NCBI GenBank assembly: GCA_036570465.1
Contig: DATCYD010000242.1
Coordinates: forward strand, 1 to 14,271
Direction of reading: 5' to 3'
DNA: 14,271 bases
Source of the DNA: Anseongella sp036570465
GTDB taxonomy: Bacteria > Bacteroidota > Bacteroidia > Sphingobacteriales > Sphingobacteriaceae
Shown here one piece after another: positions 7,559 through 13,547 of the stretch (its first letter is position 1; every line of letters starts with the position of its first letter). Below the pieces are notes generated by a model. That model had not been told where the DNA came from, searched no databases, and saw nothing but the letters and a program-made list of their open reading frames with translations. The position numbers and the translations under genes are program-made.

Positions 7559-8968
7559 ATGTTCAATGATTTTGAAAATGATCCTTCCGAAGACATGCGA
7601 TTTTCGGTGGAGCGATACGAAGAGATGATCAGGAACAAGGATCTGTATTTTTTTGACACGGAAGCGTTCGAAAACATTATTGATTACTACCTTGATAAAA
7701 ACGACCCCATAAAGTCACTACAGGTGATCGAATACGCCACCAGTCAGCATCCGTATGCTCCTGTTTTTATGATAAAGCAGGCCCAGCTGCTTCTGTTGAC
7801 CAACCAAAACGGCAAGGCCCTGGAGCTGCTTGATCAGGCAGAATCAATGGAACCATCCAATCCGGATATATACATGATCCGCGGAGGCATCTACGAAAAG
7901 CAGGAACAACACGAAAAGGCCCTGGAAAACTACCAGCGGGCACTTATTTTCTCAGACGAATCGGAAGAAGTGTATCTTCAGATCGCTTACGCCTATCAGA
8001 ACCTGGGTAAATTTGAAGAAGCGATTGTGTATCTGAAACGTTGCCTGGAACGCGATATGGAAAATCAGGACGCGCTTTATGAACTCGCCTTCTGCTTTGA
8101 CATCATCGACCGTCAGGAAGAAAGCATCGCTTTTTATCAGAAATACATCGATGAGGAGCCCTATTCGTATGCAGCCTGGTATAACCTGGGGAACGCCTTC
8201 AATAAGCTGGGGCTCTTTGAAAAAGCAATTGACGCCTACGATTACGCCATTCTTGTTCGCGACAATTTCGCCGCAGCCTACTTTAATAAGGGCAACGCGC
8301 TGATGAACCTGGAACGCTTTCAGGAAGCCATCCATGTGTTTCGACAGACCTTTGAATACGAGCAGCCCGGCGCCGAAATTTATTGCAACATCGGCGAGTG
8401 CTACGAAAAGCTGGAGAATATGGACGAGGCCCGCTCTTTCTACAAAAAGGCGGTCAAGCTTGACCCGAACATGGCCGATGGCTGGTACGGAATCGGCATC
8501 ACCCTGGATTTTGAGGAACGCTGGTTTGAATCCCTGCATTTTTACCGGAAGGCGCTTGACCTGGATCCGGAAAACAGCGAATATTGGTTTGCAATGGCCG
8601 ATTCCTATTATAAACTAGGCAATATTCAGGAAGCAATTAAATGCTACATTCGCGTCACCGAAACCGACCCTCTGGATGAAGCTATCTGGCTTGATTTTTC
8701 CGCCATGCTTTTTGAACAGGGAGATACCGTCAGGGCCATCAGCATCATCAGTGAAGGCATCAAGAACAATCCGGATGCCGCTGAAATGTATTACCGCCTG
8801 GTGGCCTATCTGTTCAGCGACGGACAATACAACGAGGCATTGAATACCCTGCAGCACGCATTACATATGAGCCCTGAAAAATATGAACTGCTTTTCGACT
8901 ACCTTCCCCAGCTGCAGGACAACAAAGTAATTATTGACATTATTAACCGCTACACGAGAGAACGCTAA
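7559..8968 (+). CDS. Cytoplasmic tetratricopeptide-repeat protein
   Basis: This 469-residue protein has no signal peptide or membrane segment and is made almost entirely of TPR units (roughly 11-12 repeats of 34 residues). Clear examples begin at AEIYCNIGECYEKLENMDEA, ADGWYGIGITLDFEERWFES, YAAWYNLGNAFNKLGLFEKA and EVYLQIAYAYQNLGKFEEA, with the usual small/aromatic positions (W-LG-Y-A-P). The N-terminus is acidic (FENDPSED) and the protein is acidic overall. TPR arrays are protein-interaction scaffolds, and no enzymatic domain is attached. The stop codon TAA is directly followed by the ATG of the ROK kinase gene, so the two are almost certainly co-transcribed and may be translationally coupled; a functional link is an inference. 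The ATG at 7559 lacks a strong Shine-Dalgarno, as is common in the phylum. Confidence 0.92.
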   Translation: MFNDFENDPSEDMRFSVERYEEMIRNKDLYFFDTEAFENIIDYYLDKNDPIKSLQVIEYATSQHPYAPVFMIKQAQLLLLTNQNGKALELLDQAESMEPSNPDIYMIRGGIYEKQEQHEKALENYQRALIFSDESEEVYLQIAYAYQNLGKFEEAIVYLKRCLERDMENQDALYELAFCFDIIDRQEESIAFYQKYIDEEPYSYAAWYNLGNAFNKLGLFEKAIDAYDYAILVRDNFAAAYFNKGNALMNLERFQEAIHVFRQTFEYEQPGAEIYCNIGECYEKLENMDEARSFYKKAVKLDPNMADGWYGIGITLDFEERWFESLHFYRKALDLDPENSEYWFAMADSYYKLGNIQEAIKCYIRVTETDPLDEAIWLDFSAMLFEQGDTVRAISIISEGIKNNPDAAEMYYRLVAYLFSDGQYNEALNTLQHALHMSPEKYELLFDYLPQLQDNKVIIDIINRYTRER

Positions 8969-9868
8969 ATGGAACCACTTTGGGGTATCGACCTTGGGGG
9001 CACAAAAATAGAAGGTGTTATCATCGAAAGCAGGGAGAACCCTGTTGAACTAGCCCGCCTGCGGGTTCCCACCGGGGCTTCAGAAGGATACCAGCATATC
9101 ATCAATCAGGTAATCACACTGATTGGCGCACTCAAAAAGGAAACCGGGCTGACTCCCGAAAGCATCGGCATCGGAACACCCGGCACCCTGGAGCCATCCA
9201 CCCAGACGATGAAGAATTGCAATACCACCGTGCTAAACGGAATGCCCTTCAAAGCCGACCTTGAAACCATCGTGGGACTCCCCATCCGGATGGCCAACGA
9301 TGCCAATTGCTTTGCCATGGCCGAAAGCTGGCTTGGCGCAGGAAAACCCTTCCTGAACGAAACCGAAGTAATCTTCGGAGTGATCCTGGGTACCGGTGTC
9401 GGAGGCGGCCTCGTGGTAAACGGGAAAGCCATTACCGGTTTGCAGGGAATCGCCGGCGAATGGGGACACAACTTTCTTGACGAATCCGGCAACCACTGCT
9501 ATTGCGGTCGCATCGGCTGTGTTGAAAGCGTACTCTCCGGTCCTTCGCTGGAACGCTATTACGCAAGCATCAGCGGAGAACGGGTGTCCATGAAAGAAAT
9601 TGTAGCCCGATACCGCCACGGCTGCGAGCACGCCTGTTCCACTATGGAACGCATGTGTCATTTTTTTGGCAAAGCCATCGCCAACGTCATTAACATCCTG
9701 GACCCCGGAGTGATCATCCTGGGTGGCGGAGTTGGAAACATTGATCTCCTTTACACCGACGGCGTTAAATCAATAGAAAACTTCATCTTCAACCCCCGTC
9801 TGGAAACCAAAATCCTCAAGCCCCAACTCGGCGACTCCGCCGGAGTCTTCGGCGCCGCTTTGTTATAG
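8969..9868 (+). CDS. ROK-family sugar kinase
   Basis: This 299-residue protein has the full ROK layout. An N-terminal phosphate-binding loop (GIDLGGTKIEG, residues 6-16) is followed by the sugar-side sequence NDANCFAMAE with likely catalytic base Asp111, then the second phosphate motif ILGTGVGGGLV, then EWGHNF with His167 and a downstream CYCGRIGC cysteine cluster that together would bind the structural zinc typical of ROK kinases. The C-terminal GVIILGGGVGN is the adenosine motif. It is closest in layout to fructokinase/N-acetylglucosamine kinase types (Mak, NagK); the substrate cannot be fixed from sequence. There is no N-terminal helix-turn-helix, so it is an enzyme and not a ROK repressor. 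Its ATG follows the TPR stop with no gap (TAAATG). No terminator is obvious after the stop codon. Confidence 0.93.
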   Translation: MEPLWGIDLGGTKIEGVIIESRENPVELARLRVPTGASEGYQHIINQVITLIGALKKETGLTPESIGIGTPGTLEPSTQTMKNCNTTVLNGMPFKADLETIVGLPIRMANDANCFAMAESWLGAGKPFLNETEVIFGVILGTGVGGGLVVNGKAITGLQGIAGEWGHNFLDESGNHCYCGRIGCVESVLSGPSLERYYASISGERVSMKEIVARYRHGCEHACSTMERMCHFFGKAIANVINILDPGVIILGGGVGNIDLLYTDGVKSIENFIFNPRLETKILKPQLGDSAGVFGAALL

Positions 9869-9885
9869 ATTTTTGCTAAAAGGAT

Positions 9886-9996
9886 TTAGGGGATTTTGTC
9901 AAATCTCGCCTGTATCCGATCGACTTCGCGCGTCCGGCAATCGACTTCACGCCCCGATTTGAGTCCTTCACGCAGAAATATTAGCGCTTCACGCAT
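9886..9996 (-). other. Candidate 36-codon ORF reading the 21-bp array
   Basis: On the minus strand an ATG at 9996 opens 36 codons, ending at a TAA at 9886-9888. An AGGA lies seven bases before the ATG, a plausible ribosome site. Because the repeat period is seven codons, the product begins with four heptads of the form x-R-E-(A/G/V)-(L/D)-x-x (MREALIF, LREGLKS, GREVDCR, TREVDRI). Such frames commonly arise as by-products of short DNA repeats, so this may well not be a gene. No family is recognised. Confidence 0.25.
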
Positions 9997-10003
9997 ATTA
10001 TTG
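9899..10003. repeat. 21-bp periodic repeat array (core TCNCGC, five copies)
   Basis: The core hexamers begin at 9904 (TCTCGC), 9926 (TCGCGC), 9947, 9968 and 9989 (all TCACGC). The spacings are 22, 21, 21 and 21 bp. The last four copies share the longer core CTTC(A/G)CGC, and flanking bases such as TCGA are shared between neighbouring units. The array fills much of the 208-bp gap between the ROK kinase and the AraC-type gene. The period is two helical turns, as expected for an operator array bound on one DNA face, but it could also be an intergenic minisatellite. Units diverge more at the left end. The remaining gap holds an inverted repeat (10026-10077) and no other clear element. Confidence 0.7.
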
Positions 10004-10025
10004 TCCTAAAAACTTCCTCTTTTCG

Positions 10026-10077
10026 AAATGAACCCACTTATTTGAAGCAGGTATTTGGCAAAAATCCTGGTTCATTT
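10026..10077. promoter_or_regulatory. 9-bp perfect inverted repeat upstream of the AraC-type gene
   Basis: AAATGAACC (10026-10034) and GGTTCATTT (10069-10077) are perfect inverted copies separated by 34 bp, with centres 43 bp apart, close to four helical turns. The right arm touches the presumed TTG start of the AraC-type regulator. A dimeric regulator site (possibly autoregulatory) or a long-loop RNA hairpin are both possible. No matching TAnnTTTG box was found in this gap. Confidence 0.4.
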
Positions 10078-11078
10078 TGGTGGAGCCCTACACATTATAT
10101 ATATCCGGAATAGCCGACTCCCGAGACCCGGCTATCCGCAAATTCCCGCCTGAGCAGGGCATCCTCCTCTCCTACGCCCATTCCATACCAATCGGCAATA
10201 AGAGCATGGCCACTCTCCGGCAGACATTTCTGGGACAGGGTTTGTTCCTTGAACATTGTACCTGCTTCGTGAAGAAAAAAACCACAACGATCTATGCAGT
10301 AGTAAACGAAGCAATGGTGGTTTTTTCCTACCTTATAAAAGGTTCGGCCACCCTGATCTGGAGTCCTGGAAGCGCTTCTCCTGTTGTTTTACACAAAAAC
10401 CAATATGCAGGAATATATCTTTGTCCCGGCACTTATCGGATCAATATGAAGGGAGGCAGCCATCTGGCTTTGAGCTTTGCGATCAATGAGCAATTGCTTT
10501 GTCTGATCACAGAAAGTCTCCCCATACTTAACGGATTGATCAACCAAGCTTTACAACGTCATACACCAAGTCATTTTCCGGTATGCGGAATACATCATAC
10601 GGAAAAACAGGCCATTGAAGAGATACAACATCCCCGGATACAAAAAGGGTTTGTCGAATCCGCCTTGATCGGGCCTATAACAAAACTTCTGACCCTGTAT
10701 GAGCTCCGGCTTCAATCCGGCCATTTCCTCCAATACAAGACCACGCACGAAAAAATTTACGACGTAAAGGAGTACATCCAAAATAATTATACCCGACCCG
10801 GCTGCCAGGTAAAACAACTCGCCCGGAAATTCAGCTCAACCGGAAGAACCCTTTCCCGTGAATACAAAAAGGAATTCGGGATCACCATCCAGGAACACAT
10901 TATCAAGCTCAGAATGGCCCTGGCAACAAAGCTCCTGGAACAAAACTGTCTCATAAAAGAGGTTACCACAGCTGTTGGTTACCAAAACCCCTTCAGCTTC
11001 TCCCGGATGTTTAAAAAATACTATGGATACCCGCCCACAAAGAAAAACCCCCGCCGGAAATTCACCTGCTTTGTATAG
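10077..11078 (+). CDS. AraC/XylS-family transcriptional regulator
   Basis: This is a protein of up to 333 residues with an N-terminal sensing region (about 1-215, beta-rich, no recognised ligand motif) and a C-terminal AraC-type DNA-binding domain (about 228-325). That domain shows two helix-turn-helix units: VKQLARKFSSTGRTLSREYK, then the linker helix KLRMALATKLLEQN, then IKEVTTAVGYQNPFSFSRMFKKYYGYPP, the classic second unit. There is no early ATG: the frame opens at 10032, the first usable starts are TTG 10077 and GTG 10080, and the first ATG is at 10206 (residue 44). I keep the long form because residues before 44 have coding-like codon use and the stretch SIPIGNKSMATLRQTF appears to belong to the sensing domain. 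It follows the 21-bp array and precedes the MauE-like gene, so it is a likely local regulator; this is inference from position. Confidence 0.88.
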   Translation: MVEPYTLYISGIADSRDPAIRKFPPEQGILLSYAHSIPIGNKSMATLRQTFLGQGLFLEHCTCFVKKKTTTIYAVVNEAMVVFSYLIKGSATLIWSPGSASPVVLHKNQYAGIYLCPGTYRINMKGGSHLALSFAINEQLLCLITESLPILNGLINQALQRHTPSHFPVCGIHHTEKQAIEEIQHPRIQKGFVESALIGPITKLLTLYELRLQSGHFLQYKTTHEKIYDVKEYIQNNYTRPGCQVKQLARKFSSTGRTLSREYKKEFGITIQEHIIKLRMALATKLLEQNCLIKEVTTAVGYQNPFSFSRMFKKYYGYPPTKKNPRRKFTCFV

Positions 11079-11111
11079 AATCATCACAGCCATTAAAAAC
11101 CGAATTTCTTT

Positions 11112-11132
11112 CTGTATATCAACCATATACAG
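11112..11132. promoter_or_regulatory. Perfect 8-bp palindrome downstream of the AraC-type gene
   Basis: CTGTATAT-CAACC-ATATACAG is a perfect 8-bp inverted repeat with a 5-bp spacer, starting 34 bp after the AraC-type stop codon and 243 bp before the MauE-like start. No T-run follows directly and the stem is AT-rich, so it is a poor terminator. The compact symmetrical form is more like a binding site for a dimeric protein. Confidence 0.4.
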
Positions 11133-11232
11133 GATCAAAATCTGAACTTTTCGGACACTTTCCGCTGCTTTTAGGCCAAAATTATCCCATTTGGTCATTC
11201 CTTCACCTGAAATTTCGCAGGAAATTTACTGT

Positions 11233-11363
11233 ATGAAAACGATAGCAATTTTGGGCAACGTCAGATGTTGATGAGGAGTGCCGAAACAGGACGCCCAGCG
11301 CTGCGAGAGTGCGTATCAATAACCCCAAACCCGGCAACGCGGAAAAACGGGGCCGGGTTTTAA
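11233..11363 (+). other. Two coupled mini-ORFs in the MauE leader
   Basis: ATG 11233 opens a 12-codon frame (MKTIAILGNVRC, stop TGA 11269-11271) with AGGAAA about ten bases upstream. Its stop overlaps a second ATG at 11271 (TGATG), which opens a 30-codon frame ending at TAA 11361-11363. The second frame runs through the GC-rich hairpin and stops 11 bases before the MauE-like ATG. This is the layout of a leader-peptide or coupling device, but both frames are short and no family is recognised, so chance is a serious alternative. The 296-base gap 11079-11374 holds no other gene. Confidence 0.25.
11327..11361 (+). terminator. GC-rich hairpin with short T-run just before the MauE-like gene
   Basis: AAACCCGGC (11327-11335) pairs perfectly with GCCGGGTTT (11352-11360), closing a 16-base loop, and is followed by one more T and then AAAA. 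The form is that of a short intrinsic terminator. It ends only 13 bases before the MauE-like ATG, directly ahead of its AAGGA ribosome site. It may end the AraC transcript, act as an attenuator for the downstream pair, or mask the ribosome site. CCCC at 11323-11326 could pair alternatively with GGGG at 11349-11352, which would compete with this stem. Confidence 0.45.
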
Positions 11364-11374
11364 AAGCAAGGAAA

Positions 11375-11827
11375 ATGAAATCATTTCTTATCATCCCCAA
11401 AAAATCAAACACCGCGGCAGCCGGCGGCCTGCTCGTATCGGCAATGGCCGCCCTTTTGATCCTGCTGTGGGTATATACCGCGTCCAGCAAACTAATGGAA
11501 TTCAGTGTGTTCCAGTTTCAAATGCAGCTTCACCCGTTGCCAGACTGGCTGGCGGCGCTGCTTGGCTGGTCACTCCCGCCGGCAGAACTGGCCCTGGCCG
11601 CGCTGCTCGCTATTCCAAAGACCCGCTATACCGGCCTTTGCCTGAGCTTTGTCGCCCTGCTGTCATTTACCGTCTATATTCTTTGGCTGCTGGTGACGCA
11701 AGACCATATCCCCTGTGCCTGCGGCGGCCCGATAAGCGGCTTCACCTGGTGGCAGCACATCGCTTTCAACCTGTTTTTTGCCTTTGCAGCCCTTGGGGCA
11801 GTGGGCCTGATAAACAAGAACCAATAA
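11375..11827 (+). CDS. MauE/DoxX-like redox-associated membrane protein
   Basis: This 150-residue inner-membrane protein has four hydrophobic segments (about 15-36, 55-77, 82-107 and 124-145). The third loop carries IPCACGGP with Cys114 and Cys116, and the first segment ends in LLWVYTASSKLMEF. Both are typical of the MauE branch of the DoxX-like superfamily, whose methylamine-cluster member is needed for making the disulfide-rich enzyme subunit; members are thought to pass thiol-disulfide equivalents across the membrane. I choose ATG 11375 with AAGGA just upstream. An in-frame GTG at 11309 would add 22 basic residues running through a hairpin and is unlikely. The next gene, 11 bp downstream, encodes a small exported two-cysteine protein, a pairing I remember from other Bacteroidota loci. 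The substrate is unknown. Confidence 0.82.
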   Translation: MKSFLIIPKKSNTAAAGGLLVSAMAALLILLWVYTASSKLMEFSVFQFQMQLHPLPDWLAALLGWSLPPAELALAALLAIPKTRYTGLCLSFVALLSFTVYILWLLVTQDHIPCACGGPISGFTWWQHIAFNLFFAFAALGAVGLINKNQ

Positions 11828-11838
11828 ATGGTAGATAT

Positions 11839-12108
11839 ATGTTTAAATTATCCAAAATCCTGCCTCTGCTCGCTATAGTAGCGGGATTCGCAGGTAGCGC
11901 TTTCACAAGCGCTCAAGAAGACGCAGTGGAAGCCGCTCAGACGGACCTCTACTGGTACACCCCCGATGGAACGGAATTCATAGTTTTCGGTCCGGAGCCC
12001 GGGACTGGCTGCGGGCCGGGCCAAGGTTGTGCCAAAGGTTACGACGAGGAACAACCTCTCCCCGTTTCCGAAGAGGTGGAACCTACGGCTACCAGAGCGT
12101 TCAATTAA
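11839..12108 (+). CDS. Small exported DUF6520-like protein with a C-x5-C pair
   Basis: This 89-residue protein starts at ATG 11839 and is easily missed because a longer spurious frame runs into it from upstream. Residues 1-25 form a signal peptide (basic MFKLSK, hydrophobic LPLLAIVAGFAGSAF, probable cut after TSA). The mature part of about 64 residues is acidic and contains WYTPDGTEF, a proline/glycine stretch and exactly two cysteines, Cys58 and Cys64 (TGCGPGQGCAKGYD). Small exported proteins of this kind beside MauE-like genes in Bacteroidota are called DUF6520; membership here is judged by size, signal, cysteine pair and context, not by a search. It starts 11 bp after the MauE-like stop, so the two form one unit. 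The cysteine pair is a natural substrate for the MauE-like partner, by inference. No strong ribosome site is seen. Confidence 0.72.
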   Translation: MFKLSKILPLLAIVAGFAGSAFTSAQEDAVEAAQTDLYWYTPDGTEFIVFGPEPGTGCGPGQGCAKGYDEEQPLPVSEEVEPTATRAFN

Positions 12109-12115
12109 ACTTCTG

Positions 12116-12151
12116 GAAGAGGTTGTACAGGCAACGTACAACCTCTTCTTT
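12116..12151. terminator. Strong bidirectional terminator between convergent units
   Basis: GAAGAGGTTGTAC (12116-12128) and GTACAACCTCTTC (12136-12148) form a perfect 13-bp stem with a 7-base loop. On the plus strand it is followed by TTT; on the minus strand by CAGAAGTTT. It sits 7 bp after the stop of the DUF6520-like gene and immediately next to the stop codon of the converging TlpA-like gene, so it can serve both transcripts. Confidence 0.8.
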
Positions 12152-13514
12152 AACGGGCCGGTCGCTTATCGCGCAACACCACAACATCAACATCCCGAAC
12201 CTCCTTTACCAGATCCAGGTCATATTTTCCCCTTAACTCCTTTCTTACCTCGTCGATATTATTCAGCGGAGCATTCAATTCCAATTGGATCCTTCCGCTG
12301 TATCCCGTTTCATCCAGGAAGATATACGGGGTATCCTTATTGACTTCTGACAATTCGTACCTTAATGAACTCATTAGTCCGCCGTATAGATGAAAAGTAT
12401 CATCTTCGTCGTAGCTTATCACCAGATCGATCTTTCCACCGTCATACGCAATCTTATCTGTATTGGAGGTCCTTACTATTGTGATGCATTCCTTCTTTCT
12501 TTTTTCCCTCCGGCTGTCGATCTGGAAATAACGCTCAATATCCTGCAGAAAGTAAGTATAGGTTTCATCCCTTGGCATAAGCGGGAAAACGGCCTCGTAG
12601 ATAAATTCATTTTGGCTTTTCCATTCGTCCCTGTTCATCCCTGTGCTGTAATCATAAGAAAACCGGCTTGAATCTGAAGTCTCCAGGACCAAACGCTTTC
12701 CATATTCGAAGTTGGGGTTCTTATGGGGGTTGCCAAAGGGCGCATATCGGTATATGTCATCAAAGAAGTCCAACAATGAGCCAATTTTCACAATCGTTGC
12801 TGTATTCGCAGCACTATCGGCTGCAAAATGCCGCGTGTTCCCTCTAAGGTTCGGCACGAACGCCATCACCGAAGAATAATATTTCAGATTTGCCTTATCC
12901 GCATCGTACAGCTCGGGCAGCAGTCTTTTGGAAGCGTCTAACCGGACATCCTCTTTTTGAACAAGGGAATAGTCCCCCCTGTCCAATGCAGATTCTATAT
13001 TTTCCGCAGTAATTTTACTGCCTTCTGTAATGGCAGCGACGTTCCCTTCCGGGTTTATCCACACGTAAGTTGGAACACCCACATGAGGGAACAATTTGTT
13101 AAGTGCCGAATCGCCTGTTATTGATACGAGCCTTTTGACCATCCTGTCTAAGTTCATGTTTATACTCCGGGACCGTTTTCTGCGTTGAATTAACGAGTCC
13201 ATTTCTGCCTGGGGAACTTTATTGACCAGCAAAATCTGAACACGTCCGGCAAACTGCTTTTGTAAAGAATCAAGTTTGGGTAACGCAGCTATGCAGGGGT
13301 GGCAGAACAGATTCCAAAAATCCAAAATGACTAGCTTCCCTCTAAAATCGGAAAAATTTGCGCTGCTGGCGCTGTAGTTACTGAGATGTGGAATAAATAT
13401 ATCGGGCATCGGGTCCCCAACCTTCAATGGCCCATGAGGAACATCAACGCGCGTGCATCCAATTGCTGCAAAAGCAGCATAGAATATGAGAAGAAAAAAG
13501 TGTTTAATTTTCAT
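12150..13514 (-). CDS. TlpA-like thioredoxin-domain lipoprotein with a DUF3738-like C-terminus
   Basis: This is a 454-residue exported lipoprotein. The signal peptide ends in a lipobox AIGC with lipidated Cys20, so the protein is attached to a membrane facing the periplasm. Residues 31-180 form a TlpA/ResA-type thioredoxin domain: VGDPMPDIFIP entry strand, FRGKLVILDFWNLFCHPC with active-site Cys71 and Cys74, and the cis-proline loop GVPTYVW (Pro149). Residues about 190-454 are a second region not found in plain TlpA proteins. Its end (ETGYSGRIQLELNAPLNN, then a short helix and DVDVVVLRDK) resembles the C-terminal motif of DUF3738 proteins; this is a memory-based match. The start ATG at 13514 lies 33 bp after the SusD stop, giving one minus-strand transcript with the SusD gene. 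TlpA lipoproteins next to SusCD pairs are frequent in Bacteroidota, usually with no known substrate. Confidence 0.85.
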   Translation of the reverse strand: MKIKHFFLLIFYAAFAAIGCTRVDVPHGPLKVGDPMPDIFIPHLSNYSASSANFSDFRGKLVILDFWNLFCHPCIAALPKLDSLQKQFAGRVQILLVNKVPQAEMDSLIQRRKRSRSINMNLDRMVKRLVSITGDSALNKLFPHVGVPTYVWINPEGNVAAITEGSKITAENIESALDRGDYSLVQKEDVRLDASKRLLPELYDADKANLKYYSSVMAFVPNLRGNTRHFAADSAANTATIVKIGSLLDFFDDIYRYAPFGNPHKNPNFEYGKRLVLETSDSSRFSYDYSTGMNRDEWKSQNEFIYEAVFPLMPRDETYTYFLQDIERYFQIDSRREKRKKECITIVRTSNTDKIAYDGGKIDLVISYDEDDTFHLYGGLMSSLRYELSEVNKDTPYIFLDETGYSGRIQLELNAPLNNIDEVRKELRGKYDLDLVKEVRDVDVVVLRDKRPAR

Positions 13515-13547
13515 GATACAGGTTATTAGTGTTGTTTTGTCTGCCGT

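Noticed and set aside
9899..10003. CRISPR array
   Set aside because: The period is only 21 bp, the shared core is 6-8 bp, there are no unique spacers of normal length, and no cas genes are nearby.
10416..10423. TATCTTTG box inside the AraC-type gene
   Set aside because: It lies within codons for Tyr-Leu-Cys in a well-supported coding region, with no gene start downstream on that strand.
11262..11320. Hammerhead-ribozyme-like core (TTGATGAG ... CGAAAC) in the MauE leader
   Set aside because: The conserved C of CUGANGA is a T here, the would-be stem II has only two pairs, and no stem I pairing or cleavage triplet fits.
11327..11345. SAM-I riboswitch-like stretch AAACCCGGCAAC
   Set aside because: The preceding S-box elements (GAG-GG-GGAGGGACTGGCCC and the long helix) are absent and the spacing is wrong; the stretch is explained by the GC-rich hairpin arm.
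11309..11374. In-frame GTG extension of the MauE-like protein
   Set aside because: It would place 22 basic residues across a terminator-like hairpin before a normal membrane protein start, and ATG 11375 has its own AAGGA site.
11467..11838. Upstream part of a 213-codon frame ending at 12108
   Set aside because: It overlaps the MauE-like gene in another frame and gives an unstructured Arg/Pro-rich sequence. The true gene starts at ATG 11839 with a signal peptide.
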